This document shows, in pieces, positions 1 through 6,851 of a stretch of DNA of 20,382 bases (within the stretch, counting starts at the first letter, position 1; each line of letters begins with the position of its first letter). The notes under the pieces are model-generated. The model did not search any database. It saw only the letters and a list, made by a program, of their open reading frames with translations, and was not told the DNA's origin. The stretch covers positions 1-20,382 of the forward strand of contig JBOIEQ010000072.1 of assembly GCA_050741255.1 (NCBI GenBank). Direction: 5' to 3'. Made by a program: the position numbers and the translations under genes. The stretch comes from CAZXNF01 sp050741255. Lineage in GTDB: Bacteria; Pseudomonadota; Gammaproteobacteria; Burkholderiales; SG8-41.

Positions 1-1399
1 GTGAGGCGGAACCGGGCTCGCCTGCGGCCGCCTCGGTCTTCACGCTTCCCATCCCCGCCTTCTGTTTCGCCGCCTGCCACAGCGGCATGCCGGTGGCGGC
101 CGCCAGGTCCTGCACCTGTTCGAGCGTGCGGGCGCCGATGCCGCGGGTGGGGAAATTGACGACCCGTAGAAAGGCGCCATCATCCTCGTCACTCGCCAGC
201 AGCCGCAGGTAGGCGAGCGCGTGCTTGATCTCCTGGCGTTCGAAGAAACGCAGCCCCCCGTACACGCGGTACGGCACGCCTGCGCTGAACAGCGCGTGCT
301 CGATGACGCGCGACTGGGCGTTGGAGCGGTAAAGGACGGCCATCTCGGAAAGCTTCCCGCCGTCGCTCTTCAGGGTCTTCGCCTCGTCGACGATGAAGGC
401 GGCTTCCTCGAGGTCGGTCCCGGCCTCGTAGATGCGGAGCTTTTCGCCGTCGGTCTCCGCGGTCCACAGGTCCTTGCCGAGGCGGTTCTGGTTGTTGCCG
501 ATCAGCGCGTTGGCGGCGGCGAGGATGTTGCCGTGCGAGCGGTAGTTCTGCTCGAGCTTGATCACCTTCTCCACCGCGAAATCGCGCTGGAAGGCGTGCA
601 TGTTCTCGGTGGTCGCGCCGCGGAAGCGGTAGATCGACTGGTCGTCGTCCCCCACCCCGAACATCGCATTGCTGCCGCCCGCGTGCGCGCCGGCCAGCAG
701 CTTCAGCCACTTGTACTGGAGCGCGTTCGTGTCCTGGAACTCGTCGACGAGGATGTGGCGGAAGCGGTTGCGGTAGTGCTCGCGCAGCGACTCGTCGCGC
801 ACGAACACTTCGTAGGCGCGCAGGAGCAGCTCGGCGAAGTCGGCGACGCCCTCGCGCTGGCACTGCGCCTCGTAGACGGCGTAGATTTCCTTCGCTTTGC
901 GCGTGAACGGGTCCCAGCCCTCGGCGTCCGCCGCGCGGCGGCCGTTCTCCTTCTGGTCGCTGATGTACCAGGCGACCTGCCGCGGCGGGTACTTTTCCTC
1001 GTCGACGTTCATCGCCTTCATCACGCGCTTGACCAGCGCGAGCTGGTCCTGCGTGTCGAGGATCTGGAAGGTCTGCGGCAGCCCGGCTTCGCGGTGATGC
1101 GCGCGCAGGAAGCGGTTGCACAGGCCGTGGAAGGTGCCGACCCACATGCCGCGCGTGTTGATCGGCAGCATCGCGGACAGGCGCGTCAGCATCTCGCGCG
1201 CGGCCTTGTTCGTGAAGGTCACCGCCAGGATGCCCATGGGGCTCACCTGCTGGGTCGAGATCAGCCACGCGATGCGCGTGGTGAGCACCCGGGTCTTGCC
1301 GCTGCCGGCGCCGGCGAGGATCAGCGCGGACCGGTGGGGCAGCGTGACGGCTTCGAGTTGCGGGGGGTTGAGTCCCTGGAGAAAGGCGGGCGTCGTCAT
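1..1399 (-). CDS. uvrD: DNA helicase II UvrD (N-terminal part, cut by window edge)
   Basis: This is an SF1A 3'-5' DNA helicase that unwinds DNA in nucleotide-excision and mismatch repair in the cytoplasm. Reading from the ATG at 1399 gives 466 codons that run off the left edge, against about 720 for the family. Visible motifs are Walker A AGAGSGKT (residues 29-36), AVTFTNKAA (motif Ia region), GTFHGLC, DEFQDT (motif II, 219-224), GVGDDDQSIYRFRGA (motif III), LEQNYRS (motif IV) and YRVYGGLRFFERQEIKHALAYLRL. The GGLRFFERQEIKDALAYLRL-type signature and the start NPPQLEAV fit UvrD/PcrA better than Rep. A perfect TATAAT lies only 11 bases upstream of the ATG, so the leader may be very short. The hairpin at 1432-1460 insulates it from the gene upstream. 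The C-terminal 2B and Tudor regions are not visible. Identification is secure. Confidence 0.96.
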   Translation of the reverse strand, partial: MTTPAFLQGLNPPQLEAVTLPHRSALILAGAGSGKTRVLTTRIAWLISTQQVSPMGILAVTFTNKAAREMLTRLSAMLPINTRGMWVGTFHGLCNRFLRAHHREAGLPQTFQILDTQDQLALVKRVMKAMNVDEEKYPPRQVAWYISDQKENGRRAADAEGWDPFTRKAKEIYAVYEAQCQREGVADFAELLLRAYEVFVRDESLREHYRNRFRHILVDEFQDTNALQYKWLKLLAGAHAGGSNAMFGVGDDDQSIYRFRGATTENMHAFQRDFAVEKVIKLEQNYRSHGNILAAANALIGNNQNRLGKDLWTAETDGEKLRIYEAGTDLEEAAFIVDEAKTLKSDGGKLSEMAVLYRSNAQSRVIEHALFSAGVPYRVYGGLRFFERQEIKHALAYLRLLASDEDDGAFLRVVNFPTRGIGARTLEQVQDLAAATGMPLWQAAKQKAGMGSVKTEAAAGEPGSAS

Positions 1400-1410
1400 T
1401 GCAGACGCCG

Positions 1411-1416
1411 ATTATA
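1411..1416 (-). promoter_or_regulatory. putative -10 box of uvrD
   Basis: On the minus strand this reads TATAAT, a perfect sigma-70 -10 hexamer. No convincing -35 is seen at the expected spacing, which falls inside the terminator stem at 1432-1460. A start site about 7 bases downstream would leave only about 5 bases before the uvrD ATG, so the transcript could be almost leaderless. The hexamer is seen directly; its promoter function is inferred. Confidence 0.45.
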
Positions 1417-1431
1417 AGCGAGCACGCACGT

Positions 1432-1460
1432 GAAAACGGCTGGCAGCGCCAGCCGTTTTC
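1432..1460 (-). terminator. perfect 13-bp hairpin, intrinsic-type terminator
   Basis: GAAAACGGCTGGC is followed by a 3-base loop and its exact reverse complement ending in GTTTTC. The structure lies 22 bases past the stop codon of the FecR-SPOR gene and just before the uvrD promoter, both on the minus strand. The stem ends in TTTT, giving a short U-run on the transcript, and the mirrored A-run on the other side means it could also act on the plus strand. It most likely terminates the FecR-SPOR transcript before uvrD. Confidence 0.8.
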
Positions 1461-1481
1461 AGAAAGCACCCGCGATACGAT

Positions 1482-2360
1482 TCAGCGCGCGGCCTTCGCC
1501 TCCACGAAACCCAGCGACTTCAGTCTGGCGGCCACCGCGGCGGCGTCCTTCTGGTTCGCGATCTGGCCGACGCGCACGACGTAAGTCTCGCTCGTTTCCG
1601 TCTTCGTCGAGCGGATGCTCGACGCAAAACCCAGGCCCTGCAGTTCCTGCTGGGCCTGGAGCGCGAGCGGCTGGTTGGGGTGGGTCACCGCGATCACGCT
1701 CCACTGGCCGCCCTTGCGGAACATGCCGGCACCCGGGGCGATGTCGGTTTCCTTCGCCCACTGGGTCAACTGCTCGGTGGAGACCCGGGCGACCGGCAGC
1801 GGAGGCGCGTTCCGCGGCGCGATGAAGAAGGACAGCGGCTCGTCCATGCTGAAGCTGTCCGTGCCGCGGGTAACCGCGATCTTGCCCTCGATCAGGCACA
1901 CGATGTCGCGGTCGGCGGCGGCCTTGCCCCACACGTCCGTGCCGCGGATGCCGGCGGTCACGGTCACGATCTTCACCTTCACGTCGCGCTCGCCGCGGAA
2001 CTTGTAGAGGGCAGTGGTGGTGAAGCGGAAGGCGCCCGCCAGCACGTCCAGCGAGGCGGTGACGAGCGTTTTCGCGGTCGAACCGGGCTTGCTGCCGAGA
2101 TCGGCGAGCGCCAGGCGGCCATTCTCGCCCAGCTTGATCGTGCTGCCGTCGGCCAGCCTGAGGAGCGCGCGGGCGTCGCCGCCGGTCACGACCTGATCGC
2201 CGTTGGCGAGCGTCATGCCGGGAACCAGCGGCTGACGCTTGCCGTCGCGCTCGACCCAGGCGGGTGCCTGCACGCCCTCGACCGTCAGCGGGCTCGCCGC
2301 CTGGACCCACGGCGCCGCCAGCAGCAGCGCCACGGCCAACATGCGGATTGTGCGTTTCAT
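1482..2360 (-). CDS. secreted FecR-domain and SPOR-domain protein
   Basis: A 292-residue exported protein. Residues 1-21 (MKRTIRMLAVALLLAAPWVQA) form a typical Sec signal peptide with an AxA-like cleavage end. A FecR-type beta domain follows (about 55-165), with the phrases LANGDQVVTGGDARALLRL and GSTIKLGENGRLAL and the segment GIRGTDVW. The C-terminal ~75 residues (about 217-290) resemble a SPOR domain: WSVIAVTHPNQPLALQAQQE, then YVVRVGQIANQKDAAAVAAR and a KSLGF ending. SPOR domains bind denuded peptidoglycan at division sites, so a periplasmic, wall-associated role is likely; the exact function is unknown. An ATG at 2372 would add four residues, but GGAG at 2367-2370 is spaced six bases from the ATG at 2360, so I use the latter. 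It diverges from leuS and ends at the hairpin at 1432-1460. No FecI/FecA partner is present, so an iron-signalling role is not supported. Confidence 0.88.
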   Translation of the reverse strand: MKRTIRMLAVALLLAAPWVQAASPLTVEGVQAPAWVERDGKRQPLVPGMTLANGDQVVTGGDARALLRLADGSTIKLGENGRLALADLGSKPGSTAKTLVTASLDVLAGAFRFTTTALYKFRGERDVKVKIVTVTAGIRGTDVWGKAAADRDIVCLIEGKIAVTRGTDSFSMDEPLSFFIAPRNAPPLPVARVSTEQLTQWAKETDIAPGAGMFRKGGQWSVIAVTHPNQPLALQAQQELQGLGFASSIRSTKTETSETYVVRVGQIANQKDAAAVAARLKSLGFVEAKAAR

Positions 2361-2366
2361 CACGTT

Positions 2367-2370
2367 CTCC
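2367..2370 (-). promoter_or_regulatory. Shine-Dalgarno that fixes the FecR-SPOR start
   Basis: GGAG on the minus strand lies six bases upstream of the ATG at 2360 and overlaps the alternative ATG at 2372. This favours the internal ATG and gives a cleaner signal peptide. Confidence 0.7.
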
Positions 2371-2462
2371 ATTTGGATGTTCCCCGGCGCTTTATACGCC
2401 CTTCACCGGTGGTGCGGATGCAGGCGGGCGGGCGGGCGTCCAGGGGCGGCAAATGCGGCGAG

Positions 2463-2468
2463 TATAAT
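2463..2468 (+). promoter_or_regulatory. putative -10 box of leuS
   Basis: A perfect TATAAT in the 165-bp gap between the divergent FecR-SPOR gene and leuS, 57 bases before the leuS ATG. No recognisable -35 is present (the -35 window is GC-rich). The leader would be about 50 bases. The hexamer is seen directly; its use as a promoter is inferred. Confidence 0.5.
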
Positions 2469-2525
2469 GCGCGGTCTTTTTTCCGCCCCCTCCATCGTTG
2501 CAAGAGTCGAGCCATCCCGCTGTTT

Positions 2526-5144
2526 ATGCAAGCGAAATATAACCCCCACGTCATCGAGCAGGAAGCCCGCACGTTCTGGGATTCCACGGGCGCCTTCCGC
2601 GCGCGCGAAGAAACCGGCAAGCCCAAGTACTACTGCCTGTCCATGTTCCCGTACCCGTCCGGGAAACTGCACATGGGCCACGTGCGCAACTACACGATCG
2701 GCGACGTGCTCACGCGCTACCACCGCATGCGCGGCTACAACGTGCTGCAGCCGATGGGCTGGGACGCATTCGGCCTGCCTGCCGAGAACGCGGCGATGGC
2801 GAACAAGGTGCCGCCCGCGCGGTGGACCTACGACAACATCGCCTACATGAAGCAGCAGTTGCAGGCGCTCGGCTTCGCGCTCGACTGGGAGCGCGAGCTG
2901 GCGACCTGCAAGCCGGAGTATTACCGCTGGAACCAGTGGCTGTTCCTGCGCATGCTGGAAAAGGGCATCGCCTACAAAAAAACGCAGGTCGTGAACTGGG
3001 ACCCCGTCGACCAGACGGTGCTCGCCAACGAGCAGGTCATCGACGGCCGCGGGTGGCGCACCGGCGCCGTGGTCGAGAAACGCGAAATTCCCGGCTACTA
3101 CCTGGGCATCACGCAGTACGCGGATGAACTGCTGACCGCGCTCGACACGCTGCCCGGGTGGCCCGAGCGCGTGAAGACGATGCAGGCGAACTGGATCGGC
3201 AAGTCGTACGGCGTGCGCTTCGCGTTTCCGTACGAGCTCGACGGCAAAGCGGAACTGTTGTGGGTCTTCACCACCCGCGCCGACACCATCATGGGCGTCA
3301 CCTTCTGCGCGGTAGCGGCCGAGCATCCGCTCGCCACTGCGGCGGCGAAGAACAATCCGAAGCTCGCTGCCTTCGTCGACGAGTGCAAGCGCGGCTCGGT
3401 CATCGAAGCCGACATGGCGACGATGGAAAAGAAGGGCATGCCGACCGGCATCTTCGTCACCCATCCGCTGACCGGCGAGAAAATCGAGGTCTGGGTCGGC
3501 AACTACGTGCTGATGGGCTACGGTGAAGGCGCCGTGATGGCCGTGCCCGCGCACGACGAGCGTGACTTCCATTTCGCCAAACAATACGGCCTGCCCATCA
3601 AGCCGGTCATTGCCGTCAAGGACAACACCTTTTCCACCGACGCGTGGCAGGAGTGGTACGCGGACAAGGAAACCGGCGTCTGCGTGAACTCCGGGAAATA
3701 CGACGGCCTCGGTTACGGCAAGGCCGTTGACGCCATCGCGGCCGATCTGGCCGCAAAAAAGCTCGGCGAAAAGAAAACCATGTGGCGCCTGCGCGACTGG
3801 GGCGTCTCGCGCCAGCGCTACTGGGGCACGCCCATCCCCATCATCCACTGCACCGGCTGCGGCGACGTGCCGGTGCCCGACGACCAGCTGCCCGTGGTCC
3901 TGCCGGAAGACTGTGTACCGGACGGCAGCGGCAACCCGCTCGCGAAGCGCGCCGACTTCGTGAACTGCGCGTGTCCAAAGTGCGGCAAGCCGGCCAAGCG
4001 GGAAACCGACACGATGGACGTCTTCGTGGACTCGTCCTGGTATTACACGCGCTTCGCCAGCGCCGGCCAGGACAAGGCCATGGTGGACGACCGCGTCAAC
4101 CACTGGCTGCCGGTGGACCAGTACATCGGCGGCATCGAACACGCCATCCTGCATCTGCTCTACTCGCGCTTCTGGACGAGGGTGATGCGCGACTTGGGGC
4201 TGGTGAACTTCAGCGAGCCCTTCGCCAACCTGTTGACGCAGGGCATGGTGCTGAACCACATCTACTCCCGCAGGGGCGACAAGAGTGGCATCACCTACTT
4301 CGCACCCGAGGAAGTGGACGTCGAGTCAGACGACACCGGCCGCGTGCTGCGCGTCACCGCCAAGGCCGATGGCCAGCCGGTCGATTACGGCGGCATCGGC
4401 GTGATGTCGAAGTCGAAGCGCAACGGCGTCGACCCGCAGTCGCTGATCGAGGAATACGGCGCCGATACCGCGCGCTTCTACATGATGTTCACCGCGCCGC
4501 CCGAGCAGACGCTCGAGTGGTCGGACCAGGGCGTGGACGGCGCCTCGCGCTTCCTCAAGCGCGTGTGGTCATATGCCGCGCTGCGCGCGCCCGCGCTCGG
4601 CCCGGCCGCGCTCGCCGCCGCGCCGGAACTCACCGCCGCGCAGAAGGACATCCGCCGCGAAGTGCATGCCGTGCTTAAGCAGGCGAACTTCGACCTCGCC
4701 CGCCACCAGTTCAACACCGTCGCCTCGGCGGCGATGAAGATGCTGAACGCGCTGGAGAAGACGCCGGCGGCGGACGGCGCGCATGGTGTGGCCGCGGGCG
4801 ACCGTTACGTGATGGCGGAAGGCGCGAGCCTCCTCCTGCGCGTGCTGTCGCCCATCACGCCGCACCTCTGCCATCACCTGTGGCGGGAACTCGGCTACGG
4901 CGAGGACATCCTCGCCGCACCGTGGCCGGAACCGGACGCGCAGGCACTGGACGCGGACGAAATCGAACTGGTGGTGCAGGTCAACGGCAAGCTGCGCGGC
5001 AACGTCCGCGTGCCCAAGGACGCCGACCGTCAGGCCATCGAAAAAGCCGCGCTGGCCGAACCCAACGTGGTGAAGTTCGTGGAGGGTAAGCCCCTCAAGA
5101 AGGTCGTCGTCGTCCCCGGCCGGCTGGTGAATATTGTGGTGTAA
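2526..5144 (+). CDS. leuS: leucyl-tRNA synthetase
   Basis: A class Ia synthetase that charges tRNA-Leu with leucine in the cytoplasm; 872 residues, normal for the bacterial enzyme. The start MQAKYNPHVIEQEAR matches the family N-terminus, although the open frame continues upstream and no clear Shine-Dalgarno is visible. The HIGH motif is HMGH (49-52) in FPYPSGKLHMGHVRNYT. The CP1 editing domain carries the threonine-rich TTRADT (249-254) and AVPAHDERD (about 339-347, with the editing aspartate D344). A zinc-type insert has CTGCG and CPKCG cysteine pairs, followed by ETDTMDVFVDSSWYY. The KMSKS loop reads VMSKS (626-630), with valine in place of the first lysine. The C-terminus ELVVQVNGKLRGNVRVPKDA is the typical tRNA-binding tail. 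lptE follows at once, and leuS-lptE-holA is a common betaproteobacterial order. Confidence 0.98.
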   Translation: MQAKYNPHVIEQEARTFWDSTGAFRAREETGKPKYYCLSMFPYPSGKLHMGHVRNYTIGDVLTRYHRMRGYNVLQPMGWDAFGLPAENAAMANKVPPARWTYDNIAYMKQQLQALGFALDWERELATCKPEYYRWNQWLFLRMLEKGIAYKKTQVVNWDPVDQTVLANEQVIDGRGWRTGAVVEKREIPGYYLGITQYADELLTALDTLPGWPERVKTMQANWIGKSYGVRFAFPYELDGKAELLWVFTTRADTIMGVTFCAVAAEHPLATAAAKNNPKLAAFVDECKRGSVIEADMATMEKKGMPTGIFVTHPLTGEKIEVWVGNYVLMGYGEGAVMAVPAHDERDFHFAKQYGLPIKPVIAVKDNTFSTDAWQEWYADKETGVCVNSGKYDGLGYGKAVDAIAADLAAKKLGEKKTMWRLRDWGVSRQRYWGTPIPIIHCTGCGDVPVPDDQLPVVLPEDCVPDGSGNPLAKRADFVNCACPKCGKPAKRETDTMDVFVDSSWYYTRFASAGQDKAMVDDRVNHWLPVDQYIGGIEHAILHLLYSRFWTRVMRDLGLVNFSEPFANLLTQGMVLNHIYSRRGDKSGITYFAPEEVDVESDDTGRVLRVTAKADGQPVDYGGIGVMSKSKRNGVDPQSLIEEYGADTARFYMMFTAPPEQTLEWSDQGVDGASRFLKRVWSYAALRAPALGPAALAAAPELTAAQKDIRREVHAVLKQANFDLARHQFNTVASAAMKMLNALEKTPAADGAHGVAAGDRYVMAEGASLLLRVLSPITPHLCHHLWRELGYGEDILAAPWPEPDAQALDADEIELVVQVNGKLRGNVRVPKDADRQAIEKAALAEPNVVKFVEGKPLKKVVVVPGRLVNIVV

Positions 5145-5151
5145 TGAGCCT

Positions 5152-5664
5152 GTGAACCGCCACACCCCTCACGCCTCACGCCTCACCGCGAGCATCATCG
5201 TCCTGACGATGATGCTCGCGTCCTGCGGCTTCCACGTGCGCGGCAACCGCGACCTGCCGTTCAACACGCTCTACGTGCAGTCGCCCGAAGCTTCGCCGAT
5301 CGCGCCGGTGCTGCGCCGCGCGTTGCGCGGCGGCACCCAGGTCAAGCTGGTGGACAATCCCGCCGAGGCCGAGGCGACGCTGGAGATCGTCCGCGAAGTC
5401 CGCGATCGGCAGATCCTCTCGCTCTCCAACACCGGCCGCGTCAGCGAGTACCGCCTCGATTACGTCGTGCAGTTCCGGCTCTACCAGAAGGACAAGGAGT
5501 TCCTGCCGGTCACCAACGTCACGCAATGGCGCGCGATGTCCTTCCAGGACAGCCAGGTGATCCAGCGCGAAGGCCAGGAAGACCTGCTCTACCGCGACAT
5601 GCGCAACGACGCCGTGCAGCAGATCGTGCGCCGCGTCGCCGCCGTCAAGCCGGACGCTTCCTGA
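5152..5664 (+). CDS. lptE: LPS-assembly lipoprotein LptE
   Basis: The outer-membrane lipoprotein that plugs and helps fold LptD in the lipopolysaccharide translocon; 170 residues from the GTG at 5152. A lipobox LASC places the lipidated cysteine at residue 25, followed by GFHVRG, which matches the LptE family start after cleavage (CGFHLRG-like). The body contains LVDNPAEAEATLEI, LSLSNTGRVSEYRLDYVVQF and the C-terminal LYRDMRNDAVQQIVRR. A TTG at 5134 overlapping the end of leuS would add six residues; the first ATG downstream (5207) would destroy the signal peptide. Residues about 5-12 of the signal peptide are encoded by a 7-bp tandem repeat (5166-5186). The ribosome site is weak, so translation may be coupled to leuS, whose stop is seven bases upstream. 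Confidence 0.93.
   Translation: MNRHTPHASRLTASIIVLTMMLASCGFHVRGNRDLPFNTLYVQSPEASPIAPVLRRALRGGTQVKLVDNPAEAEATLEIVREVRDRQILSLSNTGRVSEYRLDYVVQFRLYQKDKEFLPVTNVTQWRAMSFQDSQVIQREGQEDLLYRDMRNDAVQQIVRRVAAVKPDAS
5166..5186 (+). repeat. 7-bp tandem repeat array inside the lptE 5' end
   Basis: Three heptads, CCCTCAC, GCCTCAC and GCCTCAC. The same unit type, roughly YCMTCMC, recurs at 5730-5757 and 8172-8220. Here it lies in the coding sequence of the LptE signal peptide. No clear inverted partner is present at this junction. Confidence 0.75.
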
Positions 5665-5669
5665 TCCGG

Positions 5670-5690
5670 GTGATGGGTTATGAGTGATGA
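5670..5690. repeat. inverted-orientation heptad array after lptE
   Basis: GTGATGG, GTTATGA and GTGATGA run in 7-bp register starting five bases after the lptE stop codon, with a weaker unit to about 5697. Reverse-complemented they resemble the units at 5730-5757, so the two arrays could pair into a stem with about a 40-base loop. Confidence 0.65.
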
Positions 5691-5729
5691 GTCATCGGTG
5701 AACCGCGCCGGACCTCACTTGAATTTCAC

Positions 5730-5757
5730 GCATCACCCATCACCCATCACTCATCAC
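5730..5757 (+). repeat. 7-bp tandem repeat array before holA
   Basis: Four heptads, GCATCAC, CCATCAC, CCATCAC and TCATCAC, end 11 bases before the holA GTG. This array occupies the place where a ribosome-binding site would normally be, and no Shine-Dalgarno is visible. Confidence 0.8.
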
Positions 5758-5768
5758 TGCGCACGCCC

Positions 5769-6800
5769 GTGCGCGTAAGCACCGAACAGCTCGCCCGCGA
5801 GCTCCAGCGCGGTCTCAAACCCCTCTACACCGTCGTCGGCGGCGAGCCTCTGCTGGCGCTCGAAGCCGCCGACCGCATCCGCGCCGCCGCGCGTGCTGCC
5901 GGCCACACCGACCGCGAAATCCTCGTCAGCGAATCGGGTTTCGACTGGAAGCGGCTCGCCATGGCCGGACGTGAACAATCCTTGTTCGCCACCCGCACGC
6001 TGGTCGAAGTCCGCATCCCCACCGGCAAGCCCGGCGTGGAAGGCGCGGCCGCCCTGCAGGCGTTCTGCGCCGACCTGCCGTCCGACACCCTCGCGCTCGT
6101 CACGCTGCCCGGCCTCGACTGGCGCGCGCTGAAGGCCGAGTGGGTCGCCGCCCTCGACCGCGCAGGCGTGCTGGTGGAAGCGCAGCCGATCGCGCGCACG
6201 CGCCTGCCGGAGTGGCTCAAGGCGCGCTTCGAACTGCAGGATCAGCAGCCGGCGGACGACGCCGTGGCCTTCATCGCCGACCGCGTCGAGGGCAACCTGC
6301 TCGCCGCCTTCCAGGAAGTGCAGAAGCTCGCCCTGCTGTTTCCGCCCGGCCGCCTGACGCTCGAGCAGGTGCGCGGCGCGGTGACGAACGTCGCGCGCTA
6401 CGACGTGTTCGACCTCGGGCCCGTGGCGCTCGCCGGCGACGCGCGTGCATTTCTGCGCATGCTGGAGGGCCTGCGTGGCGAAGGCGCCCCGCCCACGCTG
6501 GTGCTGTGGTCGCTCGCGGAAGCGGCGCGCGGACTGGCGCGCGCGCAGCAGGCCCAGGCGGCCGGCCTCAGCGGACAGTCGCTGTGGCGCGAGGCGAAAG
6601 TCTGGAACCGCGCGCTGCAGGACGCGCTCGGGCGCGCGATGCGCCGCATCGACCCCGCCGTCGCCACGGCCGCGCTCGCGCATGCCGCGCGCATCGACCG
6701 CATCGTGAAAGGCCTCGCCGGCGGCAACGCGTGGGACGAGTTCGCACGGCTCGGCCTGCGGTTCGCGCAGGGACCGGCGCAGGGCCTCGTCGCCGCCTGA
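5769..6800 (+). CDS. holA: DNA polymerase III delta subunit HolA
   Basis: The delta subunit of the clamp loader, which opens the beta sliding clamp; cytoplasmic, 343 residues, normal length. The N-terminus MRVSTEQLARELQRGLKPLYTVVGGEPLLALEAADRIR matches the HolA start, including the phrase LYTVVGGEPLL of the ATPase-like (non-hydrolysing) domain. Later parts typical of the family are DTLALVTLPGLDWRALK, FIADRVEGNLLAAFQEVQKLALL and the helical C-terminal collar with GDARAFLRMLEGLRGEGAPPTLVLWSL and VWNRALQDALGRAMRRIDPA. The start codon is GTG; ATG codons lie too far inside. It sits 104 bases after lptE across the heptad repeats and 51 bases before proA. Confidence 0.95.
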   Translation: MRVSTEQLARELQRGLKPLYTVVGGEPLLALEAADRIRAAARAAGHTDREILVSESGFDWKRLAMAGREQSLFATRTLVEVRIPTGKPGVEGAAALQAFCADLPSDTLALVTLPGLDWRALKAEWVAALDRAGVLVEAQPIARTRLPEWLKARFELQDQQPADDAVAFIADRVEGNLLAAFQEVQKLALLFPPGRLTLEQVRGAVTNVARYDVFDLGPVALAGDARAFLRMLEGLRGEGAPPTLVLWSLAEAARGLARAQQAQAAGLSGQSLWREAKVWNRALQDALGRAMRRIDPAVATAALAHAARIDRIVKGLAGGNAWDEFARLGLRFAQGPAQGLVAA

Positions 6801-6839
6801 TCATCCCGCCCGCGCCCCGGGAACCCCCGGGCCGGCTGC

Positions 6840-6845
6840 TAGAAT
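6840..6845 (+). promoter_or_regulatory. possible -10 box of proA
   Basis: TAGAAT lies seven bases upstream of the GTG at 6852, in the short holA-proA gap. If used, transcription would start at or next to the start codon, giving a leaderless message. There is no clear -35. Weak evidence; a read-through operon from leuS or holA is equally possible. Confidence 0.3.
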
Positions 6846-6851
6846 TCCCCC

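Noticed and set aside
221..1417. Plus-strand open frame opposite uvrD
   Set aside because: The minus-strand frame carries the complete set of N-terminal helicase motifs; the plus frame is its shadow.
1680..2525. In-frame extension upstream of the leuS start, giving a protein of over 1100 residues
   Set aside because: It is antisense to the FecR-SPOR gene and lacks family similarity; LeuS homology begins at MQAKYNPH (2526), preceded by its own TATAAT.
2403..4259. Long minus-strand open frame opposite leuS (618 codons)
   Set aside because: It mirrors the codon structure of leuS in high-GC DNA, has shadow-like composition (runs of H, V, R, A) and no recognisable motif.
6812..6832. CCCGGG...CCCGGG pairing after holA as a terminator
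   Set aside because: Short GC-only self-complementary words with no T-run; expected in this base composition.
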